DNA of 64,000 nucleotides from Paraburkholderia heleia NBRC 101817 (GTDB lineage Bacteria > Pseudomonadota > Gammaproteobacteria > Burkholderiales > Burkholderiaceae), in the NCBI RefSeq assembly GCF_000739775.1, contig NZ_BBJH01000004.1:124001-188000 (forward strand). Direction: 5' to 3'. The notes below the pieces were generated by a model. The model did not search any database. It was not told the origin of the DNA and saw nothing but the letters and a program-made list of their open reading frames with translations. Below, piece by piece: positions 1 through 7,114 of the stretch. A program made the position numbers and the translations under genes. The stretch's first letter is position 1. Each line of letters opens with the position of its first letter.

Positions 1-1293
1 TCTACCGCGTCCCACGCATCCCCACGCGAATCCAGATTCCGGACCGTTTTCCGCGTCGTGAGCGGCAACTTCCTGGAAATGTACGATTTCATGGTCTACG
101 GCTACTACGCTTCGGCGATCGCCCGGACCTACTTCCCGAGCGACAATGCATTCGCTTCGCTGATGCTCACGCTGTCCGTGTTCGGCGCGGGCTTCCTCGT
201 GCGTCCGCTCGGCGCCATCATCCTCGGCGCGTACATCGACCATCACGGCCGCCGCAAGGGCCTCATGCTCACGCTTGGCCTGATGGCGTTCGGCACGCTC
301 GCGGTCGCTGTCGTGCCGGGTTACGCGACCATCGGCATACTCGCGCCCGCGCTCGTGCTGGTGGGGCGCCTGCTACAGGGCTTCTCGGCGGGCGTGGAGC
401 TGGGCGGCGTCTCGGTCTATCTCTCCGAAATCGCGACCAGGGGCAACAAGGGCTTCTACGTCTCGTGGCAGTCGGGCAGCCAGCAGGTCGCCGTGGTGTT
501 TGCCGCGCTGCTGGGCGTGATGCTGCATCGCCTGCTGCCCGTCGAGCACATGACGAATTGGGGCTGGCGCGTGCCGTTCCTCATCGGCTGCCTGATCGTG
601 CCGTTCCTGTTCCTCATTCGCCGCTCGCTGCAGGAAACGGAGGAGTTCGCGAAGAAGAAGCATCGTCCGTCGATGGGTGAAATCATGGCGTCGATGGTGC
701 AGAACTGGGGCGTCGTGATCGCCGGCATGGGCATGGTCATCATGACCACCGTATCGTTCTACCTCATCACCGCCTATACGCCGACCTTCGGCAAGGAAGT
801 GCTCAGGCTGAACGAACTCGACACGCTGATCGTGACGGTCTGCATCGGCTTGTCGAACCTCTTCTGGCTGCCGGTTTCCGGCGCGGTTTCGGACCGCGTG
901 GGCCGCCGCCCGATGCTGATCACCTTCACCGTGCTCACGATCCTCACTGCGTATCCCACGGTGCAGTGGCTCGTGGCGCAACCGTCGTTCGGCCGCCTGC
1001 TCACGGTCGAGCTTTGGCTGTCGTTCCTCTATGCCTGCTACAACGGCGCGATGGTCGTGGCGCTCACCGAAGTCATGCCCGCCGACGTCCGCACCGCCGG
1101 CTTCTCGCTTGCCTACAGCCTCGCGACGACGATCGGCGGTTTCACGCCGGCGATCTCGACGTACCTCATTCACGTGAGCGGCAACAAGGCTGCGCCCGGG
1201 GCGTGGATGGGCGTCGCGGGCGTGTGCGGCCTCATCGCGACGCTCGTGCTCTATCGCACGCCGGAAGCCCGCAATCAGTACAAGGCGGCCTGA
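1..1293 (+). CDS. MFS carboxylate:H+ symporter (citrate/tricarballylate type), 5' end cut off
   Basis: Inner-membrane proton symporter for a di- or tricarboxylate, of the metabolite:H+ symporter branch of the major facilitator superfamily. The reading frame is open from base 1 and runs through an internal GTG at 58, so the true start lies left of the window; 430 residues are visible. The opening [16 protein letters not shown], the loop DHHGRRKGL between the second and third membrane segments, and the later [10 protein letters not shown] are the paired MFS signatures. About 12 hydrophobic segments can be counted. It resembles CitA/TcuC carriers, but the substrate cannot be read from sequence. 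It ends just before a strong hairpin shared with the convergent TPR gene. Confidence 0.85.
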   Translation, partial: STASHASPRESRFRTVFRVVSGNFLEMYDFMVYGYYASAIARTYFPSDNAFASLMLTLSVFGAGFLVRPLGAIILGAYIDHHGRRKGLMLTLGLMAFGTLAVAVVPGYATIGILAPALVLVGRLLQGFSAGVELGGVSVYLSEIATRGNKGFYVSWQSGSQQVAVVFAALLGVMLHRLLPVEHMTNWGWRVPFLIGCLIVPFLFLIRRSLQETEEFAKKKHRPSMGEIMASMVQNWGVVIAGMGMVIMTTVSFYLITAYTPTFGKEVLRLNELDTLIVTVCIGLSNLFWLPVSGAVSDRVGRRPMLITFTVLTILTAYPTVQWLVAQPSFGRLLTVELWLSFLYACYNGAMVVALTEVMPADVRTAGFSLAYSLATTIGGFTPAISTYLIHVSGNKAAPGAWMGVAGVCGLIATLVLYRTPEARNQYKAA

Positions 1294-1319
1294 TCCGCGC
1301 AGCGGGCGGCGAGAGCAAA

Positions 1320-1349
1320 AAACACGGGGCGCTCAGGCGCCCCGTGTTT
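1320..1349. terminator. Bidirectional intrinsic terminator
   Basis: Perfect stem of about 13 bp (AAACACGGGGCGC pairing with GCGCCCCGTGTTT) around a 4-base loop. The A-run on the left and T-run on the right make it usable by both the transporter gene and the convergent TPR gene. Confidence 0.8.
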
Positions 1350-1360
1350 CATTGTGCGGC

Positions 1361-3298
1361 TTACGCGTCGCGCAACTCGCGCGCGACCCTTTCCACCACG
1401 TCCCCCCACGCATGCGGGCGCGGCTGACGCACGAGCCGCGCGCGCGGGTACCAGGGGCTTTCGTCCGTACCCGCAAACCAGCGCCAGTCCGCGGCGAACG
1501 GCAGCATGACCCAGAGTTCCGCGCCCAGCGCGCCCGCGAGGTGGGCGATCGAGGTGTCGATCGACACGACGCCGTTCAGACGTTCGATCACGGCCGCGGT
1601 ATCCGCGAAATCGTGCAGCTTGCCGCCGAGCCGGTGGATCGAGCGGGCTCGCGGATGCGCGTCGAGCGCCGCGTGTTCTGCGGCGCTCAGTTCGGGCTGC
1701 AGCACGATCCAGTCGATACCGTCCAGCGCGAAGAACGGTTCGAGCGCGGCGAGCGCAATCGCGCGATTTTCGTGCTTCTGGATGCGGCCGGACCACGCAA
1801 GGCCGATCTTGCGGCGCGCCTGGCCGCCCAGCGAGCCGCGCCACTTGCGCCTGTAGGCCGCGCTGGCGTTGAGGTAGGGCGTGCGCGCGGGCAGCGTGTC
1901 GATGCTCGTGCCGAGCGCGAGCGGCAGCGAGAGGAGCGGGCAGTGCAGATCGGCGGCGGGCCGGGGCGCGCCCTGCTCGACGAGCGTGACGCGCCAGGCT
2001 TCGGCTGCGGGCGCGATGAGCGGCACGAGCGCGCGCTGCACTTCGAGCACGACGCGTGCATTGGTTTTCTGCGCCGTTGCGACGACTTGCGGTACGAAGC
2101 GCACGAACTGAAGCGTGTCGCCGAAACCCTGCTCCGCTTCGATCAGCAGCGTGCGGCCGTGCAGGGGCTCGCCGTGCCAGCGTGGCAGCGCGCCTTGCGG
2201 CGTGCGCGGCGCAATCGGTGTGTTCATCCGCGGGGGCGGGGCGTAGCCTGCGCCTCGCGGGGCGTTGGCGTGCGCCTCGTCGCGTGCGGCCGGATCGAGC
2301 CGCCATTCGTACTCGGGCAATCCGCGCCGGAAGTCGCCGAGCGTGAGCCACGTAAGGGCGCGGTTCAAATGTGCGGCGGCCAGATCGGGCCGCACGCGCA
2401 GCGCTTCGTCGAAGGCGCGCAGCGCGGCCGCATGCCGGCCGAGCGCGTGATGCGCCGCGCCGAGCGCGAGCCAGGCGAGAGCAAATTTTGGATCGAAGCC
2501 GATCGCACGCTCGTAGGGTCCGATGGCTTCGTCATGGCGGCCGAGTGCGGCAAGCGCATTGCCGAGCCCGAAGAGGGCCGGCGCGAAATGCGGCTGCAGC
2601 GACAGCGCCGTTTCGAAGGCCGCCACGGCCTCGGCGTGATGGCCAGTCGCATCGAGCGTATTCGCAAGATTGAAATGCGCGGCGACGAAGCGCGGCTGCG
2701 CGCGCAGCGCCTTCTGGAAATGTTCGACCGCGCTCGCGCTGTCGCCGAGCGCGTTGAGCGACATGCCGAGGTTGTTGTGCGCCCCTGCGTGACCCGGGCG
2801 GATCTTGAGCGCGCGGCGAAACGAGTCGGCGGCTTCGGCATGGCGGCCAAGCGCGTGCAGCGCGTTGCCGAGATTGTTGTGCGACGAGGCGTCGCCGGGC
2901 TGCAGGCGCACGGCCTGGCCGAACGCGTACATCGCGTCCTCGTGCCGGCCAATCGCCGCATAGGCGTTGCCGAGGTTGTAATGCGCGAGCGCAAAAGCGG
3001 GCGCGAGCGTGAGGGCGTTGCGAAAGCGCTCGATCGCGCCTTCCAGCTCGCCGAGCGCCTTGAGCGCATTGCCGAGGTTCAGCTGGAGCGCGGCGTCGTC
3101 GGGGCGCAAGGCGACCGCACGGCGCACGAGGTCCGCGGCTTCGGCGTGCTGGCCTCGCTGATGCCGCAGCACGCCGAGCAGATGCAGCGCATCGACGTGC
3201 ACGGGATCGGCGGCGAGCGTCGCGCGATAGTCGCGCTCGGCGTCGTCCAGCCGGCCGTCGCGATGTGCGGCGTACGCGCGGACAAAAAGCTGTTCCAT
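1361..3298 (-). CDS. TPR protein with C-terminal glycosyltransferase-like domain
   Basis: Protein of 645 residues. Residues 1 to about 390 are an unbroken run of about ten 34-residue tetratricopeptide repeats (LGNALxALGRHxEAxxxxxxAL pattern). A proline/arginine-rich linker follows, then a domain of about 230 residues with EAEQGFGDTLQFVRFVP and VVSIDTSIAHLAGALG, the signatures of the GT9/heptosyltransferase-like fold seen behind TPRs in many Proteobacteria. The role is probably sugar transfer or protein scaffolding; substrate unknown. The frame stays open 40 codons further upstream, but I chose MEQLFVRAYAAH because the TPR fold begins there and the upstream residues look non-coding. Transcribed alone, convergent with the transporter. 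Confidence 0.8.
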   Translation of the reverse strand: MEQLFVRAYAAHRDGRLDDAERDYRATLAADPVHVDALHLLGVLRHQRGQHAEAADLVRRAVALRPDDAALQLNLGNALKALGELEGAIERFRNALTLAPAFALAHYNLGNAYAAIGRHEDAMYAFGQAVRLQPGDASSHNNLGNALHALGRHAEAADSFRRALKIRPGHAGAHNNLGMSLNALGDSASAVEHFQKALRAQPRFVAAHFNLANTLDATGHHAEAVAAFETALSLQPHFAPALFGLGNALAALGRHDEAIGPYERAIGFDPKFALAWLALGAAHHALGRHAAALRAFDEALRVRPDLAAAHLNRALTWLTLGDFRRGLPEYEWRLDPAARDEAHANAPRGAGYAPPPRMNTPIAPRTPQGALPRWHGEPLHGRTLLIEAEQGFGDTLQFVRFVPQVVATAQKTNARVVLEVQRALVPLIAPAAEAWRVTLVEQGAPRPAADLHCPLLSLPLALGTSIDTLPARTPYLNASAAYRRKWRGSLGGQARRKIGLAWSGRIQKHENRAIALAALEPFFALDGIDWIVLQPELSAAEHAALDAHPRARSIHRLGGKLHDFADTAAVIERLNGVVSIDTSIAHLAGALGAELWVMLPFAADWRWFAGTDESPWYPRARLVRQPRPHAWGDVVERVARELRDA

Positions 3299-3389
3299 GA
3301 CTGAAGAAGCAAAACGATCGAGACACAAAGGCGGCATTTTCCCACACTCGCGGACCCGTTCCCGAAGTTGGGCGAATGTGGATCGAAAG

Positions 3390-3418
3390 TTGACCGGCAT
3401 CCGTTGCTGAACTAACAT
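3390..3418 (+). promoter_or_regulatory. Sigma-70 promoter of the ArsR-CDF operon
   Basis: TTGACC (3390-3395), a 17-base spacer and TAACAT (3413-3418): good -35 and -10 boxes at ideal spacing. The predicted transcription start is near 3425, about 27 bases before the ArsR start codon. The -10 box overlaps the operator listed next, as expected for repression by occlusion. Confidence 0.65.
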
Positions 3419-3438
3419 CTGAACACTTGTTCATATGT
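3415..3438. promoter_or_regulatory. Candidate ArsR/SmtB-family operator (imperfect 11-2-11 palindrome)
   Basis: The core is the perfect palindrome TGAACA-CT-TGTTCA (3420-3433), extended on both sides by ACAT/ATGT with one mismatched pair at 3419/3434. The SmtB/CzrA class of zinc repressors binds 12-2-12 sites with TGAACA-type half sites, so it fits the ArsR gene starting at 3452. It covers the -10 box and the likely transcription start. Confidence 0.7.
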
Positions 3439-3451
3439 ATCGTATGTAGTC

Positions 3452-3775
3452 ATGACCCCAGTTTCCGACGACGAGCGCGTCGTTCCGCTCGCCGACCTCT
3501 TTCGCCTGCTCGGCGACGCCACGCGCCTGCGCATCGTGCTCGCCTGTGTTCAGGACCGGATCGCCGTGGGGGCGATTGCCGACACGCTCGGCTTGTCGCC
3601 GTCGCTCGTGAGTCACCATCTGCGGCTGTTGCGCGCCGCGCGCGTTGTGCGCGCCGAACGCGAGGGCAAGCAGGTGTTCTATGCGGCCGCGGACGCGCAT
3701 ATCAGCGCGATGATCGCCGGCATGCTGGAGCACGTGGCCGAGCCCTCGGCGCAATGGCAGGAGAGTGGTGCATGA
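3452..3775 (+). CDS. ArsR/SmtB-family zinc-responsive repressor
   Basis: Metal-sensing winged-helix repressor of 107 residues, usual length for the family. The fold is read from LFRLLGDATRLRIVLAC near the N-terminus and the recognition helix SPSLVSHHLRLLRAA (residues 49-63). In the last helix, D81-x-H83-x10-H94-x2-E97 matches exactly the alpha-5 DxHx10HxxE/H ligand set of SmtB and CzrA, which binds Zn(II) or Co(II)/Ni(II) across the dimer. No CxCxxC alpha-3 motif for As, Cd or Pb is present. It overlaps the downstream CDF transporter by ATGA. The inferred logic is that metal binding releases the repressor from the 3415-3438 palindrome and switches on efflux. Confidence 0.85.
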   Translation: MTPVSDDERVVPLADLFRLLGDATRLRIVLACVQDRIAVGAIADTLGLSPSLVSHHLRLLRAARVVRAEREGKQVFYAAADAHISAMIAGMLEHVAEPSAQWQESGA

Positions 3776-4839
3776 GCGCAGCGGATCACGAACACGCGCA
3801 CGACGCCGAAGGCGCCGGCAAGCATGTGCGCGAACACGAGCACGACCACGACCATGCACACGACGACGCCCACGCGCCGCACGGGCATGGTCACGCGCAC
3901 GGCCACCATCACCACGCACCCGTCGCGGGGCATGGCCGCGCGTTCGCCATCGCCGTCGCACTGAACGTCTTCATCGTCGTCGTGCAGACGGTGTACGGCG
4001 TGCTCGCGCATTCCACCGCGCTACTCGCCGACGCCGGCCACAATTTCTCCGACGTGCTCGGCCTGCTGCTCGCCTGGGGCGCCGCGTGGCTCGCAACACG
4101 CCGTCCGTCGGCGCGCTTCACGTTCGGGTTCGGCAGCTCGTCGATTCTCGCCTCGCTCGCCAACGCCGCGCTGCTCCTGCTCGCGTGCGGCGCGATCCTC
4201 GCGCAAGCGCTTGGCCGGCTGTTCCATCCGGCGCCGGTCGCGGGCTTCGACGTGTTCGTCGTGGCGACCATCGGCATCGTGGTCAACGGCTTTTCCGCGT
4301 GGCTTTTCATGCGCGGGCAAAAGGACGACCTGAACATTCGCGGTGCCTTCCTGCACATGGCCGCCGACGCCGGCGTGTCCGCCGCCGTGGCCATGAGCGG
4401 TCTGCTGATTCTTGCGACCGGCTGGAGCTGGGTCGATCCGCTCATGTCGATCGCGGTCGTGCTCGTGATCGTCTACGGCACCTGGGGGCTGTTGCGCGAG
4501 TCGGTGCGGCTTGCCCTGGCCGCGGTGCCCGAGCACGTCGACATCGTGCGCGTGCGCAGCTTCCTCGCGCAGCAGGAAGGCGTGGTCGATGTGCATGACC
4601 TTCACGTCTGGGCGCTTTCGACCACGGGCTGCGCGCTGAGCGCGCACCTCGTGATGCCGGCGGGGCACCCCGGCGACGCCGCGCTCGATCATATGGTCGA
4701 GTCGCTGCAGGTGCGCTTCGGCATGCGGCACGTGACGTTGCAGGTGGATCTCGGCACGAGCGAGCATCGCTGCGCGCTGGACATGCCGGACGGTGCGCAC
4801 AGACACTCGCAGGCGCACGGACATCCGCATGCACACTGA
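3772..4839 (+). CDS. Zn-type cation diffusion facilitator with His-rich ends
   Basis: Inner-membrane metal/proton antiporter exporting divalent cations from the cytoplasm, 355 residues. The N-terminal ~50 residues are packed with His and Asp (HEHDHDHAHDDAHAPHGHGH) and the C-terminus ends in another His-rich tail (HSQAHGHPHAH). Six membrane segments follow the N-tail. Metal-site motifs are H90NFSD94 in segment 2 and H195MAAD199 in segment 5; this HxxxD/HxxxD pair is the hallmark of the Zn-CDF group (ZitB, ZnT) rather than the Fe/Mn groups. A cytoplasmic domain follows (DVHDLHVWALST). The ATG overlaps the ArsR stop, so the two are translationally coupled. An alternative longer start at 3427 would run through the repressor gene in another frame and is rejected. 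Confidence 0.88.
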   Translation: MSAADHEHAHDAEGAGKHVREHEHDHDHAHDDAHAPHGHGHAHGHHHHAPVAGHGRAFAIAVALNVFIVVVQTVYGVLAHSTALLADAGHNFSDVLGLLLAWGAAWLATRRPSARFTFGFGSSSILASLANAALLLLACGAILAQALGRLFHPAPVAGFDVFVVATIGIVVNGFSAWLFMRGQKDDLNIRGAFLHMAADAGVSAAVAMSGLLILATGWSWVDPLMSIAVVLVIVYGTWGLLRESVRLALAAVPEHVDIVRVRSFLAQQEGVVDVHDLHVWALSTTGCALSAHLVMPAGHPGDAALDHMVESLQVRFGMRHVTLQVDLGTSEHRCALDMPDGAHRHSQAHGHPHAH

Positions 4840-4928
4840 GCGCGGGAAGCCGGGCAGCGACATTCCGCTCGATTCGGAGCGCATTTGATGCGCTGCCGCG
4901 CGACCGGTCCCGGCGCGGGCGATACACT

Positions 4929-5107
4929 AAGGGCCTGCTCCCATGAATGACAGGCTTGCGCCGGCCACCAGAAGGGCCGAGCGCAAGGATTGCGGCGAAG
5001 CGAATACTCGACGTATTCGTGAAGCGCATGACGCAGCGATCGGCGCTCCTTGCACTGCAGCCGGCAAGGCGTGTTCGCAAGCCTGTCATTCATGGGAGCA
5101 GGCCCTT
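4929..5107. repeat. Large palindromic (MITE-like) repeat element with 32-bp inverted ends
   Basis: Two perfect 32-base arms, 4929-4960 and 5076-5107, are inverted copies separated by 115 bases. The pairing extends outward through GATAC/GTATC after a short bulge. Inside, a second perfect hairpin (CGAATAC at 5001-5007, GTATTCG at 5013-5019) sits near the centre, so the whole element can fold into one long hairpin. Because of the symmetry both strands carry an ORF beginning MTGLR and ending RKPVIHGSRPL. I see no transposase and no clear target-site duplication. It fills most of the gap between the CDF gene and the monooxygenase and ends 28 bases before the latter's start codon. Confidence 0.75.
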
Positions 5108-5135
5108 GTATCGTGTCGAGCGCATGGAGGTCTGC

Positions 5136-6824
5136 ATGACCGTGGCTTCTTCTCTCGCGCCCGTGCTCATCGTGGGCGCGGGACCCACCGGGCTCGCCGC
5201 GGCGATGAGTCTTGCGCGCGCGCATATCCCCGTGCGGCTCATCGATCGCGCGCCGCAGCCCGGACGCCACTCGCGGGCGATCGGCATTCAGGCGCGCACG
5301 CTCGAACTGTTCGAGCAGCATCGCATCGTGGAGCCGTTTCTCGAGCTCGGCCACCGCGCGCATATTGCGAATCTCTATTCGAACGGCCAGCGCCGCGCGC
5401 GGCTCGACTTCGATCCGCTCTTCACGCGCTATCCGTATTTGCTCTTCATTGAACAGACCGTCACCGAGCGCATTCTCGCCGGACATCTCGCAACCCTCGG
5501 CGTGGAGATCGAGCGCGGCTGCGAACTGCTGGAGTACACCCAGGGCTCGGCCGGCGCGAGCGCGGAAGTGCGCCGCCCGGACGGGCGCGTCGAGTCGCTG
5601 CGCTGCGCCTACGTGATCGCCGCCGACGGCGCGCATAGTACCGTGCGCCATCGTCTCGACATGAAGTTCGACGGCGAGACGATGGCGCAATCGTTCCTGC
5701 TCGCCGACCTGAGCGCGAGCACACCCTGGTCCGACGACGAGTTCCATATCTTTGCCTCGGGCGACGGTCTCGCCGCGCTCTTTCCGTTCGGCCACGGCCG
5801 TTACCGCCTGATCGCCGATCACAAGGCCATGCTGCCCGCCGCGCCCGAAGGCGCGATCCCCGTGCCCACGCTGGCTGAATGCCGCGACATCATCCTGCAG
5901 CGCGTGCACCACCCGGTGTCCGTCTCGGACATGAGCTGGGCTTCGTACTTCAGCGTGAACAGCCGCATGGTGCGGCAACTGCGCGTCGAACGCACTTTTT
6001 TTGCCGGAGACGCCGCGCACGTGCACAGCCCCGCAGGCGCCCAGGGCTTGAACACGGGCGTCCAGGAAGCCTTCAATCTGGGCTGGAAGATCGCACGCGT
6101 GCACGCGCACGGCGCGCCCGAGCGCCTGCTCGACACCTACCACGCGGAGCGTTATCCGATCGAGCGGCTCGTGCTGCAGCAGACGAGCTTCATGACGCAG
6201 CTGGTGGAAGCCGATCACGGCCCGCTCAAGCTGCTGCGCGAGCGCGTGATGCCGGCGCTCGTCGCGCTCGGACCGCTGCGCGACGCGGCGCGCCAGGCGG
6301 TGAGCGAGCTGTCGATCCAGTACCGCCGCAGCCCGCTTACGCTCGAGCGCGTACTGGACGGCGGCCCGCGCGCGGGCGAGCGCGCCCCGGATGCATTCGT
6401 GCGCGTGGTGGACGGTCCGCTAGGCAAGGCGCCGGGCAAGGGGCGCATCTTCGATTTGCACGACCCGGCGTGCTTTTCGTTGTTTCTGCTGGTGGAGGGC
6501 GACGCCGACGCTGCAGCGGCGAAAAACGGCACAGAAGCGAGCGCAGCGCTCATGCGTTTTGCGCAAGCCGTCGAGCGGCTGTTTCCGCAGGCGTTGCGGG
6601 TCTGGTGGATCGCCGAACTCGATAACGGCGAGACGCCGCTGGCGGGCGAGGGCGCGGCCTCGCTAACCGAATCGTACGGGCGCACGCGGCCCGCGTTTTA
6701 TCTGGTGCGGCCCGACGGCTATATCGGCGCAAGGGGGCGTCCCACGTCGGACCTCAATGCGCTGCTGCGCCACTGCGAGATGTGGTACGCCGCTGCGGGA
6801 TTTGCACAGGCGCCGGCGGTCTGA
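5136..6824 (+). CDS. FAD-dependent aromatic-ring hydroxylase-type monooxygenase
   Basis: Cytoplasmic flavoprotein of 562 residues of the class A (PheA/MhpA/PCP-hydroxylase-like) monooxygenases, using FAD and NAD(P)H to hydroxylate an aromatic-type substrate. Seen: GAGPTGL dinucleotide site at 14-20, the DG motif AADGAHSTVRHRL at 162-174, and the FAD-phosphate motif FFAGDAAHVHSPAGAQGLN at 288-306. A thioredoxin-like C-terminal domain of the phenol hydroxylase type follows. The start at 5136 was chosen because GGAGG lies at 5126-5130; the open frame further upstream is inside the palindromic repeat. No catabolic partner genes are adjacent, so the substrate is unknown. Confidence 0.82.
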   Translation: MTVASSLAPVLIVGAGPTGLAAAMSLARAHIPVRLIDRAPQPGRHSRAIGIQARTLELFEQHRIVEPFLELGHRAHIANLYSNGQRRARLDFDPLFTRYPYLLFIEQTVTERILAGHLATLGVEIERGCELLEYTQGSAGASAEVRRPDGRVESLRCAYVIAADGAHSTVRHRLDMKFDGETMAQSFLLADLSASTPWSDDEFHIFASGDGLAALFPFGHGRYRLIADHKAMLPAAPEGAIPVPTLAECRDIILQRVHHPVSVSDMSWASYFSVNSRMVRQLRVERTFFAGDAAHVHSPAGAQGLNTGVQEAFNLGWKIARVHAHGAPERLLDTYHAERYPIERLVLQQTSFMTQLVEADHGPLKLLRERVMPALVALGPLRDAARQAVSELSIQYRRSPLTLERVLDGGPRAGERAPDAFVRVVDGPLGKAPGKGRIFDLHDPACFSLFLLVEGDADAAAAKNGTEASAALMRFAQAVERLFPQALRVWWIAELDNGETPLAGEGAASLTESYGRTRPAFYLVRPDGYIGARGRPTSDLNALLRHCEMWYAAAGFAQAPAV

Positions 6825-6870
6825 GCCGCGCGGCGCCGGGTGTCTGATGTGACGGGCCGGCCGGCCCGGC

Positions 6871-7110
6871 TCAAGCCGCCGCGGGCGTCAGCGCCTCGCG
6901 ATGCTTCGTGAGCGAGGCGAGCACGATCTCCGTGAAGCCGGCTTGCTCGCCTTCGCCATCGAGCGCCGCGAGCAGCGTGCGGCGCATGCGCGGCTCCCAG
7001 AACTTGCGGATGTGCTCCGCAATGCCTGTGAGCGCTTCCTCGCGGTCGGGCAGCGAGTCGAAGAACATGCCTATCTGGTTCGCCATTTCGATCAAGTGAT
7101 CCGCTTTCAT
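6871..7110 (-). CDS. fdsD: Formate dehydrogenase delta subunit
   Basis: Small subunit (79 residues) of the cytoplasmic NAD-dependent molybdenum formate dehydrogenase. It is known in fds systems to support activity or assembly of the alpha subunit and has no cofactor motif. Recognised from position (4 bases after fdsA, last in the operon) and from the typical sequence MANQIGMFFDSLPDREEA with a later IRKFWEPRMRRTLL. Length matches the family. In several species an fdhD/fdsC sulfurtransferase gene sits between fdsA and fdsD; here it is absent. Confidence 0.9.
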   Translation of the reverse strand: MKADHLIEMANQIGMFFDSLPDREEALTGIAEHIRKFWEPRMRRTLLAALDGEGEQAGFTEIVLASLTKHREALTPAAA

Positions 7111-7114
7111 CGCT

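Noticed and set aside
1361..3298. Regular DNA repeats that might suggest a CRISPR or satellite array
   Set aside because: The ~102-base periodicity is that of 34-codon TPR units with diverged sequence; no identical repeats or spacers.
1352..3304. Plus-strand open frame of 650 codons
   Set aside because: Mirror of the TPR gene; its apparent repeats are the TPR codons read backwards.
4923..4928. TACACT at the left edge of the palindrome as a promoter for a hairpin RNA
   Set aside because: No acceptable -35 box at 16-18 bases upstream; kept only as a possibility for RNA mapping.
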